Source: Euglena gracilis (lineage: Eukaryota > Euglenida > Euglenophyceae > Euglenales). Taken from it: a stretch of DNA of 64,000 nt. Position 1 is the stretch's first letter, and every line of letters starts with the position of its first letter. A program made the position numbers and the translations under genes. Below, piece after piece: positions 1 to 11,000 of the stretch. The stretch spans positions 10,911,443 through 10,975,442 of the forward strand of contig CP154956.1 in NCBI GenBank assembly GCA_039621445.1, in the 5' to 3' direction. The notes under the pieces are model-generated. The model was given only the letters and a program-made list of their open reading frames with translations. It did no database searches and was not told where the DNA came from.

Positions 1-477
1 CTTGGAAAGCAGCTCATCCAAAGGGTGTCGAACGGGAACGGCCGGGGAACTGTTGGACAATGCGGGTGCTTTCCATTATTCGGGTGTCCCACCGTTTTTG
101 GTCGGACCGCACCCCAGCGAGAATGGCAGGGGCAAGCAGCCGCAGCAGAGCGACCGGCAGGCAATGAGACCCATCGTCCAGGCTGTGCAGTTGCGAGCTG
201 GCTTTTGTTCAAGCAGCTTGTGGCCGAGGAGGAAGGAGGACTGGGGTGAGGACACTAAGCATTCGACCACTTTTTGACCCCCCCCCCGGGTCGACCCACC
301 CACCCACCCAAAATCCTCAATGAAAAACAATTCCATGCCAGGTTAGTACGGCAGGGCTGGATAACCCTGCACATGGGCCAACCAAGGGAGGCTTGTCCAG
401 AACTGCCCAGAACTGTGCCCACGGAAAGTTCTGCTCATTCCCAGCAAAAACCCGGTCGCCGGGACAAGCATCGAGGA
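1..477. other. Left-edge region, no supported gene
   Basis: No conserved coding sequence was recognised. A weak plus-strand exon candidate lies at 191-245: it follows a cag acceptor and ends at a good gtgagg donor, with one frame reading ASWLLFKQLVAEEEGGLG. Nothing else supports it. The rest is C/G homopolymer-rich DNA. Confidence 0.3.
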
Positions 478-613
478 CAGGGAATTTCTTAAGGACCCCC
501 GGGGGGGGGGGTCCAGCCTCCGGCTGGCAAAAAGGCTGCTGGCTGGATTTGAGCTGCTGGCTGGACCGCCCCCCGGGGGGGGTAGGGTACCCTCCGGCTT
601 AAGAAATTCCCTG
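478..613. mobile_element. CAGG-type MITE with 8-bp TSD
   Basis: A 136-bp foldback element. It starts CAGGGAATTTCTTAAG and ends with the exact reverse complement, CTTAAGAAATTCCCTG. It is flanked by a perfect 8-bp direct repeat, ATCGAGGA, at 470-477 and 614-621. Inside are complementary G and C runs and short CTGGC-rich stems, with no coding capacity. An 8-bp duplication plus CAGG ends fits the hAT superfamily. A diverged but clearly related copy lies at 44054-44164. Confidence 0.85.
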
Positions 614-621
614 ATCGAGGA

Positions 622-1973
622 TGCCTGCGACCCAACCCTGAACCCCCTCCCAAACCTCACCCCAGGAATTGGAGGAAGCCAAGGCGTCCAGTGGGGGCGA
701 GGAAGGGTTAAGGCTCAGACACACCGGGACGTGGCAGGGTGGGCGGCAGGCTGAGGCGGTGTGGTGGCAAGACTATTCGGTAAAAGAGCGCCATCTTCTG
801 CTAAAACAACCGGCAAATGGTGATGGCGGAGGTCGACCTTACAGAAAGAACAGGGTCAGAGTTGGGCCTACCTGACTTCTGACTTATGTCTAACGTTAGG
901 GGTGTGGCTGGGGCCAACTCCGCATCCCTTGGACTCAATGGGAATCCGCGAAACAGAATGTGGGGTTGGAGGGTCTGACCCCCCTTTCCACCATATTTCT
1001 GGGGGCACCGATTTCTTAGATCAACCTTTTCCTTCGGTGTCTTCAGCGCAAAGGAGTTCTTTCCTTGTGCGGTGCTGAGTTGGGTGGAGGGGGTCGACCA
1101 CCCACCCCACCTCACCTCCTGGGTGGGGGGGGTCCACCTCCCCACTGGGGGTTCCTGTATCCTGGCGTGCATTGATTTGGCCCCTGCATGACCCCCCTGT
1201 GTGCACTGTGCTGTTTATTTGGTAACTTTTATCCCTTCTTCTGGCCTGGCGCCTTTTTCTTCGCCTCTGGCCCTTTTTGCATGTGTATGCGTGACCCCCC
1301 CTCTCCCCGGGATGGGTGGGTGGGTTTAGAGTGTGGCTGGGTGGGTTTGGGCTGCGGGAATGCCTCCCGCTGGGGATGCACCAGTCTGCTTAACCAGCCT
1401 CCGTGGCCTTGGGTGAGGGACTGGGAGGGCCTGGGGGGGGGGGTTGTGGGCAGCTGGATTTTCAAAAAGGTGGGTTGGAGTCCGGGGGAAAGTGCACCCC
1501 CCCCACAGGGGTCACCTGGGGAATCTATGACCCAGGCTATAAAAAAAAAACCGATAGGAAACGACATCATCGGATACCACCCATCTCCGGTGTCATTATG
1601 AAGGTGGGGGCAAATGTGGAGGTGAAAAAAAAAATGCAACAGTGAACTTTCTGGATGAACTGTTGTTGTTTCTCTGCCAAGGATCCGCTCAGGATTCTTC
1701 CAAGGAAACTAAAAAAAAAACCATTTCTTCCATTTGAATTCCCAATTTTATTGTGGTGCTGTTCTTGAGATTGTTGAAGTATTCCAATTTGCCTGTTCAT
1801 ACGGTTTGTTAACTTTCAAAAAAAATAGAGAACAGGGATAGGACTTTGGGAGTGACATACAATGTACTCCATGACGGCAGACGGCAACACACCCAACCCA
1901 AGCTGGACAATTCACTCACGACGTGCACTGGACACCCAACGTCCAACAGGACCACTTCGAATTCCACCGATTT
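622..1973. other. Region downstream of OXA1, no gene seen
   Basis: No exon is supported on either strand. The segment near 1188-1290 is a partial copy of a dispersed repeat (core TGTGCACTGTG, then TTTTATCCCTTCTTCTGGCC) also present at 36.5, 37.3 and 39.9 kb. The OXA1 3' UTR and poly(A) site should fall just below 1974, but no signal could be fixed. Confidence 0.4.
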
Positions 1974-2065
1974 TCAGAGTGCAGTCGTCTGGTGCCGCCA
2001 CTGCCTGATCCGGCCGGCCACCGACAGCGGCCGTGTGAAGGGCCACGCAGCCCACGGCGGCCCCA
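1974..2065 (-). CDS. OXA1: OXA1 terminal exon with stop codon
   Basis: Starts after ccggtcag; C|TG completes Leu, then GPPWAAWPFTRPLSV and AGRIRQWRHQTTAL, then TGA at 1974-1976. The phase fits the exon above. The sequence is not recognisable by itself, so another terminal exon is possible, but the join gives an intact 327-codon total. Confidence 0.65.
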
Positions 2066-5000
2066 CTGACCGGGGTTGAGGCAGGGGCTTGGCGAAGGCC
2101 GGGGCCACAGGCTGATGATGGGGTCGCCTGTGCTGGCGAGGCCTCTGTTTGACCCACACCCGATTTCGGAAGCCTTCTGTGACGGCAGAGAGAAAAGAGA
2201 GAGAAAAGGCTGCGGCGCGAGAGTCAGCACAGGGCTCCCGTCTGTTTTGGTTGCTTGGTTTCTGTTGCTTGGGGCCCAAATTCTCATTCGCGATTTTTCA
2301 GGATATTTTTTGTTCCGAACCGTTTGCCCCCCCCCCCTTCATTTCCTACTCAATTTCCTACTTTTTTTTTCCATCCTGGAGCATCTGGGTTTTGGCAAAC
2401 GCCACATCCGGGTCCGCATCTGCCGGCTCAACCCGACTGCCACCCCGTTTGTCCCAAAGACGGCCCAGGGTTGCGTGAGGGTGGCGCGCCAACTGATAGG
2501 GCCCATCTTAGTGACACGAAGGGTCAAAGAAGTCCAAAAAATACCTCAGCTTGCTCTTTTTTCCTCCCCTGTTCCCCCACACTTGAATTTGCATAACTTC
2601 GCCACAGACATTGTTGCACACCAGAATCAGAAGATGGCAGGACTACAAAGAGCAGATAAAACAAAACCGAACCAAAAAAAAAGATAAGAAGGATAGGAAT
2701 AAATAATAATAAGAACACATCTGTCCAAACGTTCAAAAATTCAGTTACCAATAGAAAAAAAACTGTCCGAAAAAATTTGTTCCTTTTTCACGATTTTCGT
2801 GGTTTTTGGTGATTTTTTGGAGAAATTCCATTTTGTGCTGACTCGTGATTTTCGTGTTTTTTCAGGCATGAAACAGAGGAAATCCTGGTGAGCATGAGTG
2901 GGGGGATCAAGAAAGCTGAAACGATCCACCCGAGCCCCATAAATCCTGTCGCCAGTTCAGTGAAGCATTCATCAACCACGTCCATCGTGTTAATGTAAAA
3001 AAAAAACGTTGATGTCAAAGCCGCTCAGGTTGCCTTTCCGAAAATGAGCTTTTGACGCCCATCACACAGCAACCGAACTGCAACCGCGTGGCCGAGCCCC
3101 CGGTGGCTTGAACGCCACACGGTGAGCAACGGTGGTCTGCTTCTCCTTGGCTGGGTTGTGCACCGGGAGGTCGATGGCCTTGAAGCCGGCGTCCTGGATG
3201 GTCTGCAGGGGAATCGATTGCATGTATGCGTGCCATTTCCCTGTGTATTAGCAGGGTTTCCCACAAATTCGTGCTAGGGACCCTCAATTCTGATTCGTGA
3301 TTATTCGTGATTATTTGTGATTATTCGTGATTATTCGTGATTATTCGTGATTATTCGTGATTATTCGTGATTATTTGTGCTACCCAAAAATCGCCCGGTT
3401 TTTTACTAAATCTGCCCAGAAAACCAATGCACACTCTTCATCTGACTTGTGTATCACCTCCAACGGCATAAATATCAAAAACCAAGCTCTTTGACCACCT
3501 AAATTGGACAACAATCTTGAACATGAAGCAAAGCTGCAGACAAAAAGTGACGCCAATGAATGACGTTGCTGCCGAAGTGTGGTGTTGCACTGTGCAGTGT
3601 TGTGTTGCACGGTGTGCTGTCTATGGGCAGAAAGGGTCAGATCACATGTTGAACAGAGAAGCGCTGCTCAACATAGCCATCACAGAACATCATGAGTGAG
3701 AATAAAACCTGTTCCAGGTCGTTTGTGATTATTTGTGATTATTCGTGATTTTGGAAAATCCCAAATTCGTGCTGGTTTTGTGATTATTTGTGATTATTTG
3801 TGGCACAAATTTGTGGGAAACCCTGGTGTATCAGTCTGTGTGAGGGAGTGTGTTTGCTCTGTGTATCTGTTTACGTGAGAGTGTGTGTGTGTGCGCGCGC
3901 GTTCGTGCGTGTGTCTTTTGTTCTGTGCATCTGTCCATGAGTATGTGAGTGTGCATCATGCAATTTACGGACCCCCGGGGGGAGGGGGGTCACTCCACTG
4001 TTCGAAAAACCAGTCAGTCACCTTTTTTGGTTATACTTTTTTGGGATGCTTCAAACACACCATTACCACTGATACCAGCTGAGTTAACAATAAGATGACC
4101 AAAAAAGCAGCACGCACATCAACATACGCACCAACATACCGTGGGGCTGGGGGGGTGGCCATAGTCGGCCTTCTTCAGCTCGGAGAGCTTGGGCTTGCGG
4201 TCCGGGATGCCGTACCACTTCCTGTTGGGCAGTCGGGTGAGACATTAAATCCTCCCCCCCCCCAATCTACGCAACGCTTTGGCTAATCTTGCCTGACACC
4301 CAACCATCAGCAACCCCGGAACGTGCGGAACCCCTTCTTGGGTCGCATGGAGGATTTTCATCAAAATGGAACTGGAATGGCAGAGAAAACCACACCCAAA
4401 CAATAGCATGCAGCCAACGCTCGGACCAAAATGCAGGCCGCATTGCTTCTGTTTGGGTGGGGGGGGTTACGGAGGTTAACACCAAGGCGCTTATAAAAAA
4501 TGGCCCCTGGGGGCTGGGGGGGGGGGGCTTGGACAACAACCTTTGCAGTCTGAAAGAAAAGCCGTCTGGTGAGAGTGGGGGGGGGGTGGTTGGTCAAGCC
4601 TCCCACCACAGCACCGTGCAAGGAAGAGGCGCCGGGAAAACTTCGGCGTGAAAATTGGCACCCCCGGAAATACGGGAAGGGGAGGTGGGACGGGCAGTCG
4701 GACCCCCCCACCAGGATGGGAGTATTACTTATTTGAAGGCGCCTTAAAAAAAAACCTTAAAAACCCTTAAAATTTTTGGCCAAAATGCCTTACAAAAACC
4801 CTTAAAAATCTTTTTAAAAAAACTCGTCCTGGAAAAATTATCGAATTTCGAGCAAAAACAGAAAAATAGCAAAATTTCGGCAAAAAAAAGCCAACTCCGG
4901 GGGAAAAATTTCGGGCATCGCTGGAACATTGTCCATACACCCAAAACTCGAAACAATGGGTTTTTCGACTTTCTGATTTTCCACCTTGACCGACGTTGCT

Positions 5001-8000
5001 TCCATGCCCAGGTAGCTCTTTGACGCCCTTGGAAAATAGACGCCTCAAAAAACCTTTAAAAAAATATGAAAAATTTTTCGATGCTGGTGGGAACCTCCCG
5101 CCACCGTACGATTTCGGGCTCTGTCCAGGGGGGGGGGGGACACATCACTCACAGCGATCCGAAGCGATTGGCCGTTGATTTTGTCCTTTGCGTTTGAATC
5201 CTATGGTTATCTTTGCTAAAGGAACAGGCAAACCAACTTAAGCCGGGCAAACCTTGTGATGAATCTGCAAAATATGGAAATTGAGCTTCCTGTGCACACA
5301 TAGAATTGAACTCCCGGGACTGAGGGGAGGGAGATACGCTAGCCAGGCCTCGGAAAAATGCGAAAAATGCACAAAAAAATGCGCACAACTGCGCAAGAAA
5401 ATGCGCAAACAATGCACAAAAAAAATTTGCAAAAAATGAGCCAAAAAATGCACAAAAAAAAGCGCAGGAAATGCTCAAAAATGGGAATGTTGGAAAATTT
5501 GGAAGGGAAAAATGCGCAACTCATTTCCCCTGCCCCTTCCCAAGGGCGGGCGGCGCAACACCGGAAAGAGGGGTTGAACAGGATGAGGTTCTGCAGCACG
5601 GCGAAGGAGGCGGTGGTGACCCAGAAGATGATGATGCCCGACGGCATGCGCGCGCCGACGAAGAACGAGAAAAAGAACAGCATGCAGTGCAGGCCGACCC
5701 GGAGCATGGTCCTGGGGAGGGGGGAAGTGGAGGGGGGAGCGCCGGAGCACGAACGAGCGTCAAACAAAGTTGGACGAACTGTGTGTGTGTCTCTCTCTCT
5801 CTCTGTGTGTGTGTGTGTTGTATGCTATGTGTTTATGCGGATATGCCTGTTTGGATGTGAATGTGTGTATGTGTATATGTATGTGTATGTGTATGTGTAG
5901 GTTTGCACGCGCCAGTGTGCAGGGGGGGGGATGCGCTGGACGGCCCTCGGAAAAAAATGCGCAAAAATGCGCAAAAAAATGCGCAAAAAATGCGCTGAGT
6001 TTGTGACATTCGTAAGGGAAAAAGGACTTAGACAAGTTTCCAACAGTAAACCCAAAATTAAACCAAAATCACCAAAAAGAGCTGAAATGAAGGCATTTTG
6101 GCCAAAAAAAATGCGAAAATGGGTTCGTTGGTTACAGAAATGGGTCAGTTGAACGTGGGCAAAATTCGGTGAGCATATGATTTGGGTGGAAAATGTGCAA
6201 AAATGGCAAAATGTGCAAAATTGGGCAAAAAAAGGCGCAAAAAAGGCGCAAAATTGAAAATGTGCAAAATTGGGCAAAAAAATGTGCAAAAAAGCCGCAA
6301 AAATTGAAAATGTGCAAAATTGGGCAAAAAAATGCGCAAAAATTGAAAATGTGCAAAATTGGGCAAAAAATGCGCAAAAATTGAAAATGTGCAAAATTGG
6401 GCAAAAAATGCGCAAAAAAGCCGCAAAAATTGAAAATGTGCAAAATTGGGCAAAAAAAAAAATGCGCAAAAATTGAAAATGTGCAAAATTGGGCAAAAAA
6501 TGCGGAAAAAAATGGACAATGTGCAAAAATGGGGGGGGGTTGCAAAAAAATGCGCAAAAAAATGCGCAAAAATGCGCAAAAATGCGCATTTTTGAAAAAT
6601 TGACAAAAATGCGCAAAAAATGCGCAAAAATGCGAAAAAAATGCGAAACGCATTTTCCTCCCCCTGCAGTGTGTTGTGTGCGCACTTTTCTGCGGGTGTG
6701 CATGCGTGTATGTGTGAATGTATGTGAATATTGCGCGCTGTGTTTCTGCGGGAGGGGTGGGTGTGTGCGAGAATGTGTGTATGTGTATTTGCGCGTGTAT
6801 GTGTGAAAATATGTGTAGATTGGGCAGGACGATCAGACAGCTCTCCAAACTGCCCTCCAGGAGTCGCAAACTTTTCCCGCTGCAGACTGTTCTGGGGCAA
6901 CACAAAACTCATTTTGAACCCCTGTGAAGGTCCCCCCCAGAGAATCAGTTGGGGTCCCGCCCCAGAAAATTCTCCTGGTGCCCGCCACAATTTTCACAGC
7001 CGGAACCCTTTGCCTGCTGCTGCTGCCGCCGCCGCTGCTGCCGCCGCCGCTGCTGCCGCCGCCGCTGCTGCTGCCGCCGCCGCTGCTGCTGCCGCCGCCG
7101 CCGCTGCTGCCGCCGCTGCTGCTGCTGCCGCCACTGCTGCTGCCGCCGCCACTGCTGCTGCTGCTGCCGCCGCCGCTGGTGCTGCCGCCGCCGCCGCTGG
7201 TGCTGCTGCCGCTGCTGCCGCCGCCGCTGCTGCTGCTCCTGCTGCCGCTGCTGCTGCTGCCGCCGCTGTGCTGCTGCCGCCGCTGCTGCTGCCGCCGCCG
7301 CTGCTGCCGCTGCCGCGCCGCTGCTGCTGCCGCCGCCGCTGCTGCTGCCGCCGCCGCTGCTGCCGCCGCTGCTGCTGCTGCCGCCGCTGCTGCCGCCGCC
7401 GCCACTGCTGCGCCGCCGCCGCTGCTGCCGCCGCCGCCGCTGCTGCTGCTGCCGCCGCCACTGCTGCTGCCGCCGCTGCTGCTGCCGCCGCCGCCGCTGC
7501 TCCTGCCGCCGCCGCCGCCGCCGCTGCCGCTTGCTGCTGCTGCTGCCGCTGCTGCTGCTGCTGCCGCTGCTGCCGCCGCCGCCGCCGCTGCTGCCGCCGC
7601 GGCGGCTGCTGGTGCTGCGGCTCCTGCTGCTGCCGCGCTGCTGCTGCTGCTGCCTGCTGCTGCCGCCGCCGCCGCTGCTGCTGCCGCCGCCGCTGCTGCT
7701 GCTGCCGCCGCCGCTGCCGCCACTGCTGCCGCTGCCGCCGCCGCCGCCACTGCTGCCGCCGCCGCCGCCGCTGCTGCCGCCGCCGCCGCCGCTGCTGCCG
7801 CCGCTGCTGCTGCTGCCGCCGCCGCTGCTGCTGCTGCCGCGCTGCTGCTGCCGCCGCCGCCGCTGCTGCTGCCGCCGCCACTGCTGCTGCCGCCGCCACT
7901 GCTGCCGCCGCCGCCGCTGCTGCTGCCGCCGCCACTGCTGCTGCTGTCGCCGCTGCTGCTGCCGCCGCCGCCGCTGCTGCCGCCGCTGCTGCTGCCGCCG

Positions 8001-11000
8001 CCGCCGCTGCTGCCGCCGCTGCTGCTGCTGCCGCCGCCGCTGCTGCTGCTGCCGCCGCCGCTGCTGCTGCCGCCGCCGCTGCTGCCGCCGCCGCTGCTGC
8101 TGCCGCCGCCGCCGCTGCTGCTGCCGCCGCCGCTGCTGCTGCCGCCGCCGCTGCTGCTGCCGCCACCGCTGCTGCTGCCGCCACCGCTGCTGCCGCCGCC
8201 GCTGCTGCTGCTGCTGCCGCCGCCGCTGCTGCCGCCGCCGCTGCTGCTGCCGCCGCCGCCGCTGCTGCCGCCGCCGCTGCTGCTGCCGCCACCGCTGCTG
8301 CCGCCGCTGCTGCTGCTGCTGCTGCCGCCGCCGCTGCCGCCGCTGCTGCTGCCGCCGCCGCTGATGCTGCTGCCGCCGCCGCTGCTGCTGCCGCCGCCGC
8401 TGCTGCCGCCGCCGCTGCTGCTGCTGCTGCCGCCGCCGCTGCCGCCACTGCTGCTGCTGCCGCCGCCGCTGCCGCCGCTGCTGCCGCCGCTGCTGCTGCT
8501 GCCGCCGCCGCTGCTGCTGCCGCCGCCGCTGCTGCTGCGCCGCTGCTGCTGCTGCTGCTGCTGCTGCCGCCGCTGCTGCTGCTGCTGCCGCCGCTGCTGC
8601 TGCCGCCGCCGCTGCTGCTGCCGCCGCTGCTGCCGCCGCCGCCGCTGCTGCCGCCGCCGCCGCTGCTGCTGCCGCCGCCGCTGCTGCTGCCGCCGCCGCC
8701 GCTGCTGCCGCCGCTGCTGCTGCTGCCGCCGCCGCTGCTGCTGCCGCCGCCACTGCTGCTGCTGCCGCCGCTGCTGCTGCCGCCGCCGCCGCTGCTGCCG
8801 CCGCTGCTGCTGCTGCCGCCGCCGCTGCTGCCGCCGCCGCTGCTGCTGCTGCCGCTGCTGCTGCTGCTGCCACCGCTGCGGCTGCGGGGGTCCGCACCGG
8901 GTGGTGTCCTGGGAGAGGGAGCCCATCTGGCTCGGGTTGCGGGCGTAGTTGATCTCCGCAGCGGTGCCCTGCATCACCCAGCTCATGAGTGGCAGCAGGT
9001 ACAGCGGGTCCACCTGCGGCCAGGCGCCCGGCCGCCCCGCCACCCGGGGGGGGGGGGGAGGGGGTCACTTCCACTCTTCCAAAAACCAGTCACTCACTCT
9101 TGTTTTCGGAAAATCGGTCAGCCACTACCCCCTCCTGGGCGGGGGGGGGGGGGGGGCCACTCTGGAACCCAAGTGAAATTTGACCACAAACGTGAAAAGA
9201 AGGCCAAAATTCCAGAACCGTCGGCACCGAGTCACTTCAGTGGGGGTTTTGTCCCTCCCCCGAGGGAGGTGGTCCGGGCCAAAAAACAATGTCACTCCGA
9301 AAAAACCCAATCGCCCATCCCCCCAGGGGGATCGGCCACTGACTGAGTAATTGTGAGTTCCCAACCCCCCTAGTCCTGAGCCACCCGGAAAGGCGTGGTG
9401 GGGGCAGGGAGTCGAACTCCCACAGCACTTTGCATGGGAAGTTCCTTCGACACCTTCAGGGAGAAAGTTAACCAAAAAATTGGCCTACCGGAAAAACAGA
9501 AAACGTGGGGGGTCAACCCCCAACTGGATTGCACGGTAGAGCCTTTGTTTAGCCCATGTCAGGGTTGAACAAAAATATTGGAAACCTCTGTGTGGGAGTC
9601 CAACCACCCCCACAACACTGCAACCCACCGCCCAACCAGGAGGTGGATTGTGGGGGCGGTCGCCCCCCCCCCCACCCATAGGTTTCTGGGGTTCCCGTTC
9701 AACCCTACCAAGCCTGGACAAGGCCTCGAGCGTCAAAATGCCAGATGCGATTTTTTTCCGTCGGATGGTGTGTGAGAATTTGGGGCTCGAAAGAAACACA
9801 CCTGGAACCTGGCATGCTTCGGAATGAACAAATACTTTGGACTCCGTGCAGAGAAGGGATGCAACCTCAAAATTTTGCCTTTTCCCACAATATGCACCGT
9901 TCCGCATTATAAAAAAAAACCTTTGCATAATTGCACTATGAAAAAATTTCCCCGGAGGGGGTGAAAATTTTCCAAGTCTTCAAAATCCGGCTGGCCATGA
10001 GCCCCACCAAAGAACTCTGCCATACATCCAAGCGTGGGATGGACTTCACTGCTGTGACCACCGTACCTTTGGGGCGAGTGCCCCCCCCCCCCGCCCTGCC
10101 AGCCCACCAGGCCAGACCACTGCGCGGGAGAGGTCTTGGAACCACAGGATGCCGCCGTCCTTCACGGTGGGGTTCTCCTGGATGATCTCTGTACGCAGGG
10201 CGAGAGGGGCGGCAGGCGGAGAAGCGTGGTGGCCCATGGCATTGGGGGATGCCCGGTCATAAGCCCCTTTGCTCAATATTTTGGCACAAAAAAATGAGGA
10301 GAAGGGAAGGGGGGGGTATTATTTAGGGGATTCTTTATTTTGGAACAATACCACAAAATCACTTCATCAGTTCCCAGGGTGCTTTTTTCCCTGCAATTTC
10401 TTGCGTACAAAGGTGCAACATTTGGGCGTCGAATACACGATCTTTGTTTGCATTTTGGTGGTTTTCGGGCTTGTCTTGCTTCTGTAGAGTGCTGTATGGA
10501 GGGCTGTTTTTTTTTGTGATTGTTATTTGGAGGGTAGTTATTTATTTAGAAATGCAGTCATCAATTGGGGGGTTGTAAGACAGGATTGGTGCTCATCCAT
10601 AATTGGGATAACTACAAAACCCCCAAGTATGGACAACTATGGATAACAAGGATAACCACAGATTAGCCATGCTTTTGACCAGGTGGGGATGAGAAATGAC
10701 TGTATGAAACTCCCCTGTTTTGCCGGATTCGGCCATTTTTGGCCACTTTAAGCCATGTCTGGCCAGGTTTGGCTGCTTTTGACTGCTTCTGGCTGCTTTT
10801 GGGCAGTTTTCGGGATTTTTGGGGGCCATTTTTGGCCACATCCAACTTTTATTTGCCATTCTTGGGTATTTTTGACTACACATTTATACATCTATACGTA
10901 TGCATATACGGCAGCAACATTTTTTCTTGCCCCCCGGGGGTCAAATAAAATCTCCAGGGGTCAAACTTTTTTGTGTGTGTTATTGATGGAGAGGGTTAGT

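Noticed and set aside
5825-6990. Minus-strand frames of 257-292 codons rich in Phe, Ala, His, Ile (AHFQFLRIF)
   Set aside because: Products of the A-run/ATGCGC tandem repeats inside a transposon; all three frames give similar repetitive peptides.
6731-9346. Very long plus- and minus-strand open frames (up to 871 codons) of poly-Ala, Leu/Pro, Cys/Arg, Ser/Gly
   Set aside because: They exist because a GCT/GCC triplet array contains no stop in most frames. The array lies in an OXA1 intron and the frames run out into noncoding DNA.
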